A stretch of 38,368 nucleotides of DNA from Dehalococcoidia bacterium (lineage in GTDB: Bacteria; Chloroflexota; Dehalococcoidia; Lucifugimonadales; UBA3495), in NCBI GenBank assembly GCA_022821365.1, contig JAJEDS010000171.1:1-38368 (forward strand), in the 5' to 3' direction. Both the position numbers and the translations under genes were made by a program. Below, piece by piece: positions 1 through 7,732 of this stretch. The stretch's first letter is position 1. Each line of letters starts with the position of its first letter. Below the pieces are notes generated by a model. The model was not told the DNA's origin and did not search any database. It was given only the letters and a program-made list of their open reading frames with translations.

Positions 1-83
1 GCGATGGAAAGGTGGTGTTCCAGCACGGTGTTGAGTACCTGAATTCTTGCCTGTTCTCGCTGTTTCAATGTCACTTCCTTCAT
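1..83 (-). CDS. Transposase N-terminus (partial, runs off window)
   Basis: Reading the reverse strand from an ATG at 83 gives an open frame, MKEVTLKQREQARIQVLNTV followed by LEHHLSIA, that is still open at the window edge. This looks like the first residues of the helix-turn-helix domain of ISNCY/IS1202-like transposases, in which 'QR.RIQVLN...EHHLSIAEAA' leads into the DNA-recognition helix. It is too short for the ORF track. An 8-bp inverted repeat AATGTCAC/GTGACATT (67-74, 88-95) spans the start, and ACCAG/CTGGT follows at 103-107 and 112-116, which would fit the end of an insertion sequence. The family call rests on 28 residues and is tentative. Confidence 0.5.
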   Translation of the reverse strand, partial: MKEVTLKQREQARIQVLNTVLEHHLSI

Positions 84-116
84 AAGGGTGACATTTTCGC
101 TGACCAGTTAGCTGGT
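67..116. repeat. Inverted repeats at probable insertion-sequence end
   Basis: AATGTCAC (67-74) pairs with GTGACATT (88-95), and ACCAG pairs with CTGGT just beyond. They lie across the start of the partial transposase frame and could be its terminal repeat or a regulatory hairpin. The other end of the element is outside the window, so neither the IS boundary nor a target duplication can be assigned. Confidence 0.35.
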
Positions 117-365
117 GACTTAATCGTAGAACATCAACAAAGGGGGTCCCTGTTAATGACCCACCGGCAAGAGTTGGCAACCCGGGATGATCCCACGATT
201 GCGATTCCGTTTAGGTGGTCCGAGCGCGATAATGGTAGGGGCAGACCTGTGTGTCTGCCCTGGTCCCATGGCAAAACCACCTGTATTGGAACGCTGCGCG
301 ATCCCACCGTTTCCCTACCATCCGCCTTCGCCGGGTGGTATGCTTGACCTGTACAGGAGAGCGCC
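84..365. other. Intergenic stretch with one palindromic repeat
   Basis: No credible gene lies here; the two short overlapping ORFs in the track are on opposite strands and show no family features. It contains a family-C repeat at 234-263, in which GGGCAGAC (238-245) is inverted as GTCTGCCC (253-260). The same sequence recurs near 9790. Confidence 0.5.
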
Positions 366-647
366 ATGGCCTCGAAAAACTTGCAAACTAATTACATCGT
401 GCAGGATGAAGGTGTGTGCGGGGGAAAACCCAGGATTGCCGGCGCCCGCTTCAAGGTTCAGCAAGTGGTTATAGAATACGTACACGCGTCCCGGACGGTA
501 GAACAGGTTCTTCAGTCGCATCCCCACCTCAGCCTGGCGCAAACTTATGCAGCATTGTCCTATTACTATGACCACCAGGATGAAATTGAGAGCGACATTA
601 AAGAAGGGTGGGAATACGCTAAACAGATGGAAGCCGGTCTTGCCTAA
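366..647 (+). CDS. DUF433 domain protein (VapB-like antitoxin candidate)
   Basis: This 93-aa protein matches the DUF433 pattern. A short N-terminal stretch leads to GGKPRIAGARFKV (about residues 19-31), then VIEYVHASRTVEQVLQSHP and LSLAQTYAALSYYYDH, the helical HTH-like part, ending with an acidic helix. DUF433 proteins are small DNA-binding-like proteins usually encoded just before a DUF5615 (PIN-like) partner and are predicted antitoxins. The ATG follows AGGAGAGCGCC, a good ribosome site. The stop codon overlaps the next ATG by one base (TAATG), so the two genes should be translationally coupled. The toxin-antitoxin role is inferred from the family, not shown. Confidence 0.85.
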   Translation: MASKNLQTNYIVQDEGVCGGKPRIAGARFKVQQVVIEYVHASRTVEQVLQSHPHLSLAQTYAALSYYYDHQDEIESDIKEGWEYAKQMEAGLA

Positions 648-937
648 TGCCTTTGGCGCTCCTTTGCGACGAGCACATCGATTACGGCATTATTGAAGGA
701 CTGGTGCAGCAGGGGATAGATGCTGTGAGCGTTCAGCAAGCGGGCTTGGATGCTACGGATGACGCGCTGATTCTAGCCGAAGCTCGACAGCTGGGTCGCG
801 TGATATACACCGGAGATGATGACTACCTGCGACTCAGTAGGTCCGGTTTCCCTCACGTAGGCATACTCCACCACCATCCCCTCAAGTACTCCATCGGTAA
901 TGCTATTCGCACTGTCGCCTGGCCTGCCAGGTCTTAA
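647..937 (+). CDS. DUF5615 PIN-like protein, C-terminus frameshifted
   Basis: The 96-aa frame begins PLALLCDEHID, the acidic start typical of DUF5615 (PIN-fold, Mut7-C-like), and keeps TGDDDYLRLS (about residues 55-64), the second acidic cluster of a metal-dependent nuclease site. It is the predicted toxin partner of the DUF433 gene. The annotated end, RTVAWPARS, is not family-like. In the -1 frame the same DNA reads LTPDEMRNRVEFL and stops at 975, and that is the usual DUF5615 ending. A one-base deletion or sequencing error around 905-925 therefore seems likely; the intact gene would span 647-975. Both acidic clusters lie before the shift, so activity cannot be ruled out. Confidence 0.8.
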   Translation: MPLALLCDEHIDYGIIEGLVQQGIDAVSVQQAGLDATDDALILAEARQLGRVIYTGDDDYLRLSRSGFPHVGILHHHPLKYSIGNAIRTVAWPARS

Positions 938-997
938 CCCCCGACGAAATGCGCAACCGCGTAGAATTCCTCTAACCGCCAATGGAGTGAATACCCC

Positions 998-2863
998 ATG
1001 TACGTCATCGGCACCGCCGGCCACGTGGACCACGGCAAGTCCACCCTGGTCAAAGCCCTTACCGACATCGACCCCGACCGCCTGCCCGAGGAAAAGGAGC
1101 GGGAGATGACCGTGGACCTGGGCTTTGCCTGGATGACCCTTCCCAGCGGCAGGGAAGTCAGCATAGTGGACGTACCCGGCCACGAGCGGCTCATCAAGAA
1201 CATGCTGGCCGGCGTGGGCGCCATCGATCTGGCCCTGCTTATCGTGGCCGCCGACGAAAGCGTGATGCAGCAGACTCGGGAGCACCTGGCCATCCTCGAC
1301 ATTCTCCAGATCAGGCGGGGCCTGGTAATAATCACCAAGACGGACCTGGTGGACGAGGAACTGGTGGAACTGGTCAAGGCCGAAGTGGAAGACGTCGTGG
1401 CCGGCACCTCCTTCGAAGGCTGCCAGATGCTCGGCGTGTCGGCCTTCACGGGCGCCGGCCTGGATGAACTCAAGGCAACTATCGACGACGTCCTTGACCA
1501 GACCGGCGCCCGCCGTGACCTGGGGCGTCCCCGCCTCCCGGTGGACCGCTGTTTCTCCATATCCGGGTTCGGCACCGTGGTTACCGGCACGCTGATTGAC
1601 GGGATGTTCGCCGTGGGCCAGGAGGTGGAATTAACGCCGTCGGGTATGCGGGGCCGCATCCGCGGGCTGCAGAGCCACAAGGAGCGGGTGGACCGCAGCG
1701 ACCCGGGAGTCCGGCTGGCCGTCAACCTGTCCGGCATCGCCAGGTCCGACATTGAGCGGGGCGAGGTGGTTACCCTGCCCGGGTGGCTGACCGCCACCCG
1801 CCGCCTCGATGCCCACATCCGGATGGTTCGGGGCGCGCCTCACCCGCTGCGCCATAACGCCGGCGTTACCTTCCACCTGTTCACCAGCGAGACCACCGCC
1901 CGGGTTCGGCTCCTGGACGCTGACCGCCTTGCCCCGGGCGACGAGGGCTGGATCCAGGTCCTGCTGGACGACCCCATTCCCATGGTGAAGGGCGACTACT
2001 TCGTCCTGCGCTCTGCCGAGGACACCCTGGGCGGCGGCCAGGTGGTGGACCCCAATCCCCGGCGACGCCACCGCCGCTTCAGCCCCGACACCATCGAGCA
2101 GCTTATGATGCTGGACCAGGGCACGGGAGAGGACATCATCTACAGTGTCGCCGACCAGGGCGGCCCCTGCGACCTGCGTACCCTGTCCCAGCGCTCCAAT
2201 CTCTCCACGGAAGAGGCCCTGGAACGGGCCCTGCAACTGGCCGAAACCGGCGACCTGGTAATCCTGGGCAACCTGGGTTCCGACAACGACGCGGTCGTCT
2301 ATTCGGCCCAGGGCTGGGACATCTTCAGGAACCGGGTGGCAGTGGAGTTACAGACCTACCACCACAGCTACCCCCTGCGCCGCGGCGCGCCCACCCAGGA
2401 AATTCGCAGCCGCACCGGCCTGTCCCAGGGCGTATACCTGCGGGCCCTGGCCCGCCTGGTGGACGAGGAGCGCGTGGTGGAAGAGGGCCAGCAGGTCCGC
2501 CTGCCCGACCACCAGGCAGCGCTGACGCCCGAACTGGAAAAGCGGGCCGCCGACTACCTGCAGTCCCTGGAGCGGGAACCCTACTCGCCGCCCACGGAAC
2601 GGCACCCGGAGCCGGAACTGCTGGGCTACCTGATCGACGAGGGCCAGGTGGTTCGCGTCAACGAGTCGGTAATCTTCACCGCCTCAGCCTATCGGGAACT
2701 TACCGACCGTATAGTCGCCCACCTGCACGAAAACGGCTCAATAACGGTTGCTGACGTCCGCACCATGTTCGGCACCAGCCGCAAATACAGCCTCCCCCTC
2801 CTCGAACACATGGACCAGCAGAGGATTACGCGGCGGGTGGGGGATGAGCGGGTGTTGCGGTAG
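998..2863 (+). CDS. selB: Selenocysteine-specific elongation factor SelB
   Basis: This 621-aa translational GTPase would carry Sec-tRNA(Sec) to the ribosome at UGA codons followed by a SECIS hairpin. GTPase motifs are G1 GHVDHGKST (8-16), G3 DVPGHERLIKN (58-68) and G4 TKTD (113-116). The switch region reads EREMTVDLGFA (34-44), where many SelBs have RGITIDLGFA. EF-Tu-like beta domains follow (VDRCFSISGFGTVVTGTL), then C-terminal winged helices that bind SECIS. The last one, TSRKYSLPLLEHMDQQRITR, is typical of SelB and excludes EF-Tu. The ATG is preceded by GGAG at ten bases. No selA, selD, tRNA-Sec or obvious selenoprotein gene is seen in the window. Confidence 0.95.
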   Translation: MYVIGTAGHVDHGKSTLVKALTDIDPDRLPEEKEREMTVDLGFAWMTLPSGREVSIVDVPGHERLIKNMLAGVGAIDLALLIVAADESVMQQTREHLAILDILQIRRGLVIITKTDLVDEELVELVKAEVEDVVAGTSFEGCQMLGVSAFTGAGLDELKATIDDVLDQTGARRDLGRPRLPVDRCFSISGFGTVVTGTLIDGMFAVGQEVELTPSGMRGRIRGLQSHKERVDRSDPGVRLAVNLSGIARSDIERGEVVTLPGWLTATRRLDAHIRMVRGAPHPLRHNAGVTFHLFTSETTARVRLLDADRLAPGDEGWIQVLLDDPIPMVKGDYFVLRSAEDTLGGGQVVDPNPRRRHRRFSPDTIEQLMMLDQGTGEDIIYSVADQGGPCDLRTLSQRSNLSTEEALERALQLAETGDLVILGNLGSDNDAVVYSAQGWDIFRNRVAVELQTYHHSYPLRRGAPTQEIRSRTGLSQGVYLRALARLVDEERVVEEGQQVRLPDHQAALTPELEKRAADYLQSLEREPYSPPTERHPEPELLGYLIDEGQVVRVNESVIFTASAYRELTDRIVAHLHENGSITVADVRTMFGTSRKYSLPLLEHMDQQRITRRVGDERVLR

Positions 2864-2878
2864 AGGGGCATTTACAGT

Positions 2879-3496
2879 TCAAGAAATGGCTTGCCTGAGA
2901 GCGCAATAGAATACCTGGAAACTGCGAGAACAATTACGTTCTGGCGCCATCTGGGCTGCCATGTCCCTTGCGGCCTCTACCTTCCGAAGGCCACTCTTAA
3001 AGTAATTTCGCCTCTGTAGCAACCTTTCAAAAGTCTCCCAAGCTCCTCCCGCAACGGCGTCCGGGTCACGATAACGCGCTTGTCCCAAGGTCTTGCGATT
3101 GATTCGCGGATAAGCCTTACAGATCGCTTCCGGGTCACCAATGTACCAAGCTTCCAATTCTTCAATGACGACTCGGTTTGCTACTTGCCACCTTCCGCTC
3201 GGTTCTCTGGTTCGCGTGATTAGACCAGCTGCAAAAGCCACTTGTTCGAGATTGTTCTTCAAGCCAAGGCAATTGTCATCGTCCCTATCAACTAATACAA
3301 AAATACTCCAATTGGTTGGCAACCATTGCGCGTATCCCCGTAATCTGGAGGGTAATTTGGAGAGAAGGTCTTGCTTTCCCTGATATGAGTGGGTTTCATA
3401 GCTACAATGTTCCGGCAGGACAGAAATCAGGAAAACCTCGAGAAAAGCCTCCATAGACGGTTCTTCAACCAAGAATATGAGGTGACGTTGATCCAT
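2879..3496 (-). CDS. DUF4276-like (OLD/TOPRIM-type) protein, partner of the ATPase
   Basis: The 205-aa protein has FLVEEPSMEAFL (8-19) with a paired acidic EE, VLVDRDDDNC (67-76) on a predicted strand end, and EELEAWYIGDP (112-122). This acidic layout matches DUF4276, a divergent TOPRIM nuclease family related to OLD and RloB proteins. Its start lies five bases after the stop of the upstream ATPase gene, so the two form one operon. ATPase-TOPRIM pairs of this kind (class-2 OLD/Gabija, PARIS, RloAB) act in phage defence, which is the likely but unproven role. Base composition looks lower in GC than selB next door. A toxin-like or DNA-repair nuclease is the alternative. Confidence 0.75.
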   Translation of the reverse strand: MDQRHLIFLVEEPSMEAFLEVFLISVLPEHCSYETHSYQGKQDLLSKLPSRLRGYAQWLPTNWSIFVLVDRDDDNCLGLKNNLEQVAFAAGLITRTREPSGRWQVANRVVIEELEAWYIGDPEAICKAYPRINRKTLGQARYRDPDAVAGGAWETFERLLQRRNYFKSGLRKVEAARDMAAQMAPERNCSRSFQVFYCALRQAIS

Positions 3497-3501
3497 GGTT
3501 C

Positions 3502-4734
3502 CTAGATCAGTGGACCAACGGAAGTCCCTTGGTTAATCAGGGGATCGCCGATGCGAAAGTGGCCTTCCATCCATAGATGTCCAAGCTGGGCTCCGTTTCT
3601 GATGAAATCTGCAATACCCTTGATATCTGAAACGGTTTGCGCCTGGGAAAAGCCTCTCGAGTCACGCCATAACACCCTCACTTCTTCGGGGCGCAGAGCA
3701 TTCAGGAAAAAGGGTGAGTGAGTCGTTACCAGCAATTGGGTTTGCTCACTAGCTTTCCTACACTCCTCCCCCAGTTCGTGAAGCAGGCGGGGATGGAGGA
3801 AATTTTCCGGCTCTTCTATGCCTATGAAAGGAGGCGGATCCGGATCGTAAAGCAGCATCAGGTAGGCGAGCATTTTCAGGGTTCCGTCGGATGCGAAACG
3901 GGCCATCACCGGGTCGTCAAAGGGGGCGTCTTTAATCTGCAGCAGCAGTCTCCCGTCAGGCATAGGATGTGACATTACCCTTTCGAATCTCGGAACCCGG
4001 CGTTGGAGGGTATTTGAAATAATTTCGAGACGATCCGGGTGTTGTTCCCACAAGTATTGGACCACATTGGCCAGGTTATCTCCGGACCTGCTCAGGCGTT
4101 CATTGGGGCCGGCTTCGGGTTGACCCCGCGCGCTGTCTGCTGACAGATAAGACACATACCATCCGGCGATGAAGTTACTTAATGCCGCAACCCGAGGGTG
4201 CTGGGCGAATTGACCCAGGGCGCTCACAGCCAGAAGGTCGGGGGATTGTAACGGTTCTTCAAGTCTCTGGTCGTCCTCGTCTGGTAACTCACCACTGGTT
4301 GCACGTCCTTGCCCCTCGTGGTATTCCAGGAAGCGGAAGGGCTTGCCATGGCTTCTCCTCCTCCATTGAAGCCATTCCGACTGCACTACCGGGCGTCCCT
4401 GTATCTCTTCAACCTCCAAATGGTAGGTGATGAGGGGTTGCTTCGGCCTTTCCCTGTACTTTACTTCGATAGTAACAGGGCCTCCCGATCCACGTGTCTT
4501 GATCTCCCTTGCTCTGCCGCGCCTGTCCCATGCGAACCTCAGGCCAAACTGGAAACACTCTGAAAGGAACGCAAACACATCGAAAATAGTAGATTTGCCG
4601 CTCCCATTAGGGCCGAGCAGTACAGTCAGAGGCGTCAGGTCCTTTAGTTCAACGTCACGTAAGGCCCTGAAGTTCTGCACCTTCAAGGAGGTTATTCTGG
4701 GTGGCGTCCTTCCTTGGCTCACTGGGGAATCCAT
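3502..4734 (-). CDS. AAA/ABC-type ATPase (RecF/OLD-like), predicted defence ATPase
   Basis: Starting at the internal ATG (4734) gives 410 aa; the longer ORF to 4845 adds a Ser/Tyr-rich stretch before the usual family start. [17 protein letters not shown] (14-30) leads to the Walker [10 protein letters not shown] (41-49). The Walker B/ABC-type [11 protein letters not shown] lies at about 305-315 and the H-loop [11 protein letters not shown] at about 335-345. This is the AAA_21/AAA_15 SMC-like ATPase of OLD-type systems; its P-loop is split from Walker B by a helical insert. It should dimerise on ATP and control the TOPRIM-like partner encoded five bases downstream. The start is uncertain because the only purine-rich site, CGGAGA, is about 14 bases upstream. 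Confidence 0.85.
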   Translation of the reverse strand: MDSPVSQGRTPPRITSLKVQNFRALRDVELKDLTPLTVLLGPNGSGKSTIFDVFAFLSECFQFGLRFAWDRRGRAREIKTRGSGGPVTIEVKYRERPKQPLITYHLEVEEIQGRPVVQSEWLQWRRRSHGKPFRFLEYHEGQGRATSGELPDEDDQRLEEPLQSPDLLAVSALGQFAQHPRVAALSNFIAGWYVSYLSADSARGQPEAGPNERLSRSGDNLANVVQYLWEQHPDRLEIISNTLQRRVPRFERVMSHPMPDGRLLLQIKDAPFDDPVMARFASDGTLKMLAYLMLLYDPDPPPFIGIEEPENFLHPRLLHELGEECRKASEQTQLLVTTHSPFFLNALRPEEVRVLWRDSRGFSQAQTVSDIKGIADFIRNGAQLGHLWMEGHFRIGDPLINQGTSVGPLI

Positions 4735-5008
4735 GGGCAATACAGTTTCTCCGAAATGCAGGTCTGTAAATCTTATGTAACTTTGTAAGCTTAACACCAA
4801 CAAGCAAGCATACGCACGGTAACTGGAACTGGAGTAACAGTTCACGTTTGTCGAAAGACTCCCGTTCTGAATCCGTCATACCGGCTTTCGCAGGGTTCCA
4901 AGCCTGTTGGTACCAGTGTGTTTCGGAGCAAGTCTGGAGTGTCAGCTAAGGTTCGAGATCCCCCATTTCTGAACAATTACGTTGTCGTGTTGTTATGGGA
5001 CGCCCCCC

Positions 5009-5887
5009 CTACCCCCGCTCGTACCAGTCCGGGTGCACCGCCTGCAGGCCCAACTGGGGCCAGGCCGCCGGGGCCCCGCACTTCTCCAGCCGCTCTTCCA
5101 GGGGCAGCGATTCGTCCCAGTGGTAGGCGATGATGCGGCGCCCATTCCAGTCGGCGGCCTCTTCGGAGGCAATCCACACCGCCGGGGCCTGCATCACCTC
5201 GGGCTGGATGAGGGTGCGGGAACTGGTACCGTCGGGGGGAAGCACCATGTTGGTGGCGGTGGCGCCGCCAGGGGTCAGCACGTTGGCGGTTACCCCCGTG
5301 CCCTCCAGGTCCTGGGCCATTATTGCCACCAGGGCCTCGTGCCCCGCCTTGGAGGGGCCGTAGGGAGCGCCGCCCCTCCGCCACATGGTGTCCATGCTGG
5401 TGGTTACGCTGATAATGCGCCCGAACCCCTGCTCGATCATGTGGGGCGCCACGGCGTGGGACATGATGAAGGGGCCGCTCAGGTTCACACCGATAACCCG
5501 CAGCCACCCCGCCGGTTCGATGGTCCAGAAATCGGTGCGGCGGCCCGTCTCCTCGGGGCCGGTGAAGCCGCCGGAGCGCAGGTTGATGCCGGCATTGTTG
5601 ACCAGGATATGCAGACCGCCCATTTCATTGATGGTGCGTTCCACCGCTTGGGCCACCGACTCCGGGCTGGTAACGTCGGCGACGATGGGAAGGACGGCGT
5701 CGTCTCCGCCCACTTCCTGCATCACGCTGGCCGTCTCGTCCAGCCAGTCCTCGTTAATGTCCAGCATGGCCACCCGGGCCCCCGCCCGCACCAGGCCCTC
5801 GGTTATGGAGCGGCCCATGCCTATGGGACTGGCGGCCCCGGTAACAATGGCTATTCTTCCTTCCAGTACTCGGGAAGCTGAGGTCAT
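5009..5887 (-). CDS. SDR family NAD(P)-dependent oxidoreductase
   Basis: This 292-aa Rossmann-fold dehydrogenase has the cofactor loop TGAASPIGMG (16-25), VADVTS, the structural NNAG, catalytic Ser in SVTTSMDTM and the YGPSK catalytic Tyr/Lys pair. It would oxidise or reduce an alcohol/ketone; the substrate cannot be read from sequence. After the substrate loop it carries an extra C-terminal tail of about 40 residues (RRIIAYHWDESLPLEERLEK onward), longer than in a classical 250-aa SDR. The ATG follows GAGAGGTGGCGCT, a clear ribosome site. It is a single-gene unit between the ATPase and the Trm112-like gene. Confidence 0.9.
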   Translation of the reverse strand: MTSASRVLEGRIAIVTGAASPIGMGRSITEGLVRAGARVAMLDINEDWLDETASVMQEVGGDDAVLPIVADVTSPESVAQAVERTINEMGGLHILVNNAGINLRSGGFTGPEETGRRTDFWTIEPAGWLRVIGVNLSGPFIMSHAVAPHMIEQGFGRIISVTTSMDTMWRRGGAPYGPSKAGHEALVAIMAQDLEGTGVTANVLTPGGATATNMVLPPDGTSSRTLIQPEVMQAPAVWIASEEAADWNGRRIIAYHWDESLPLEERLEKCGAPAAWPQLGLQAVHPDWYERG

Positions 5888-5984
5888 AGCGCCACCTCTC
5901 TCTTTGGTCTAATGATGTCCCGCCAGGCTTACCGAAACATCGGCTGGCCAGGCCCCGCCCTTCCCCGCAGGTAACTGCCCCAAA

Positions 5985-6170
5985 CTACACCCGCATGTTG
6001 GGCGGCAGCAGGTTGGGTATGGCGTCGGTGATGGGGTAGGTTTCCGGGCATTTGTGGCAGACCAGCGAACCCTCGATGACTTCCTCGTCCTCGTCCTCCG
6101 TGTCCACCGTCAGTTCCAGTTCCCCCTTGCAGACGGGGCAGGCCAGTATTTCCATCAGGTCTTTCTTCAA
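5985..6170 (-). CDS. Trm112/UPF0434 family zinc-ribbon-like protein
   Basis: A 61-aa protein, KKDLMEILACPVCKGELELT, then VCHKCPETYPITDAIPNLLP. The two CxxC pairs and the ending YPI.D.IPNLLP are the Trm112/UPF0434 signature. Members are small zinc-binding proteins that partner and activate methyltransferases in eukaryotes and archaea; the bacterial role is less clear. The track starts it at GTG 6182, but GGGAGG sits inside that stretch just before TTG at 6170, which yields the family-typical MKKDL start, so TTG is preferred. The neighbouring genes do not point to a specific partner. Confidence 0.85.
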   Translation of the reverse strand: MKKDLMEILACPVCKGELELTVDTEDEDEEVIEGSLVCHKCPETYPITDAIPNLLPPNMRV

Positions 6171-6218
6171 GGTTCCTCCCACTCCACGAAGTTGGTCCGC
6201 GATGCGGGTATGATTGCG

Positions 6219-6698
6219 CTACCGGACCAGGCTGTCTTCAAACATTGCCGCCAGCACGTCGGCCAGTCCAAATATTATAACGCCGATAACCAGCAGGGCC
6301 GTGGGGCCGGTCAGTATCTCCCTGATCCGGGTTCCTCGACCGGCCGGCTGGGCATCGTCAGTTACATCCCTGGGCCGGCGAAAGCGCACCACCGCCATCA
6401 TGTACAGCGCCAGCGCCACTTTGACCACCAGCACCGCCACGTAGGGCATGGTAACTGTGTCCAGCGTCAACCGGCTGGCTGTCAATATAGCGCCGGTAAC
6501 CACCAGCACCACAATGGCCGTGTTGACCAAGCCGCGAAATTCCTGGCCGATGGCGCGGTTCACTCCAGGGGCAGGACTGGCCCGCCGGAAGGCCGGACGC
6601 AGCACCATCAGGTAGAAGATGCCGCCGCCCACCCAGGCCACGGCGCCCAGTGCATGGGCCCAGCGGATGACGAGCAGTATCCAGTCGAGGACGTCCAT
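6219..6698 (-). CDS. CopD-like integral membrane protein
   Basis: This 159-aa protein has four predicted membrane helices: WILLVIRWAHALGAVAWVGG, TAIVVLVVTGAIL, YVAVLVVKVALALYMMAVV and GPTALLVIGVIIFGLADVLA. The RWAHALGAVAWVGGGIF.....LRPA start resembles the CopD/DUF2269 membrane group, in which conserved His and Trp lie in helix 1. A role in copper transport or a heme/respiratory accessory function is possible, but no substrate can be assigned. It is divergent from the SDR at 6899, with about 200 bases between them, and ends 48 bases before the Trm112-like start. No clear Shine-Dalgarno site precedes the ATG. Confidence 0.7.
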   Translation of the reverse strand: MDVLDWILLVIRWAHALGAVAWVGGGIFYLMVLRPAFRRASPAPGVNRAIGQEFRGLVNTAIVVLVVTGAILTASRLTLDTVTMPYVAVLVVKVALALYMMAVVRFRRPRDVTDDAQPAGRGTRIREILTGPTALLVIGVIIFGLADVLAAMFEDSLVR

Positions 6699-6898
6699 GT
6701 GTGAAGTTCGATTATCCCGCAGTTTCGATGTTGGTGCTGACAGGGCCGGAACATTCTATTGGCGGGGCCGAACCGGGGTCAAATTTGCCCGTGAGAGAAT
6801 CGCGTTGTGAGGATTCTCTTTACCACAGAGTGGGTTTGCCCTGGAAGGCCGATAATTGTAAGCTGAACTCAATCACCATTGAGCGAGGAGGCAACACT

Positions 6899-7648
6899 AT
6901 GCGACTGGAAGGAAAGGTAGCGTTAATCAGCGGCGGCGCCAGGGGACAGGGAGCCGTGGAGGCCCGCATGTTTGCCACCGAGGGGGCAAGGGTGGTAATC
7001 GCCGACGTCCTGGAGGACGAGGGCCGGCAGGTTGAGGCGGAAATCAACGAGCAGGGCGGCGAGTGCCTTTTCCTGCGGCTGGACGTGACCAGCGAGGCCA
7101 ACTGGCAAGACGTGGTGGCCGCCACGGTGGAGCGGTTCGGCAAGCTGGACATCCTGGTCAACAACGCCGGTATCTACCGCACCGAAACGGTGGAGGAGAC
7201 CTCCGAGGAGTTGTGGGACCAGGTGATGGACATCAACGGCAAGGGGGTGTTCCTGGGCACCAAGGCCGCCATACTGGAAATGCGCAAGGCCGGCGGCGGC
7301 TCCATCATCAACATCTCATCGGTGGCCGGCCTGGTGGGCAGCGAACTGTCGGCGGCCTACGGTTCATCCAAGGGCGCGGTGCGCATCTTCACCAAGGCCA
7401 CTGCCATCCAGTACGCCGGGGAGAAGATCCGGGCCAACTCCATCCACCCCGGCATCATCGAGACACCCATGACTGCGCACTTGCTGGCCGACGAGGAACA
7501 CCGCCAGTACCGCCTGAACCGCACCCCCCTGCGCCGCATCGGCCGTCCGGAGGACGTGGCCTACGGGGCCCTCTACCTGGCCTCCGACGAGTCATCCTTC
7601 GTAACCGGCAGCGAACTGGTAATAGACGGCGGCCGCACCGCCATGTAG
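6899..7648 (+). CDS. SDR family oxidoreductase (glucose/hydroxysteroid dehydrogenase-like)
   Basis: Starting at ATG 6899, seven bases after GAGGAGG, gives 249 aa, the normal classical SDR size; the longer ORF to 6701 is not supported. Motifs: SGGARGQGAVEA (NAD-binding Gly loop, about 12-23), LDVTSE, NNAGIYRT, catalytic Ser in NISSVAGLVG, YGSSKGAV (Tyr/Lys) and the PGIIETPM substrate loop. The C-terminus SDESSFVTGSELVIDGGRTAM is the hallmark of the 3-oxoacyl reductase/3-alpha-hydroxysteroid dehydrogenase-like subgroup. The aspartate in IADVLED after strand 2 favours NAD(H) over NADP(H). The substrate is unknown. Confidence 0.95.
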   Translation: MRLEGKVALISGGARGQGAVEARMFATEGARVVIADVLEDEGRQVEAEINEQGGECLFLRLDVTSEANWQDVVAATVERFGKLDILVNNAGIYRTETVEETSEELWDQVMDINGKGVFLGTKAAILEMRKAGGGSIINISSVAGLVGSELSAAYGSSKGAVRIFTKATAIQYAGEKIRANSIHPGIIETPMTAHLLADEEHRQYRLNRTPLRRIGRPEDVAYGALYLASDESSFVTGSELVIDGGRTAM

Positions 7649-7652
7649 CGAA

Positions 7653-7732
7653 TTTTCACAAAGAGACGCAGAGAATCAGAGGAATGCAGAGAGACTCCGT
7701 GAAACTCTGCGCCTCTGCGCCTCTTTGTGAAA
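7653..7732. repeat. Family-A hairpin repeat between convergent genes
   Basis: TTTCACAAAGAGACGCAGAG on the left is inverted on the right as CTCTGCGCCTCTTTGTGAAA with an extra internal CTCTGCGC unit. The repeat fills the whole gap between the stop codons of the SDR and the GGT-like gene. It could work as a two-way terminator; related copies occur near 11281, 26491 and 34224. Confidence 0.7.

Noticed and set aside
998-2863. SECIS or selenoprotein gene beside selB
   Set aside because: No gene in the window reads through an in-frame UGA into conserved sequence.
2879-4734. Canonical PARIS or Gabija system
   Set aside because: The small partner looks like DUF4276, not DUF4435 or a UvrD helicase; only the architecture is similar, so no system name is assigned.
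4940-4975. GGTTCGAGATCC string resembling a tRNA T-arm
   Set aside because: No matching acceptor stem, anticodon arm or D-arm could be placed around it. No other tRNA or rRNA was found by eye.
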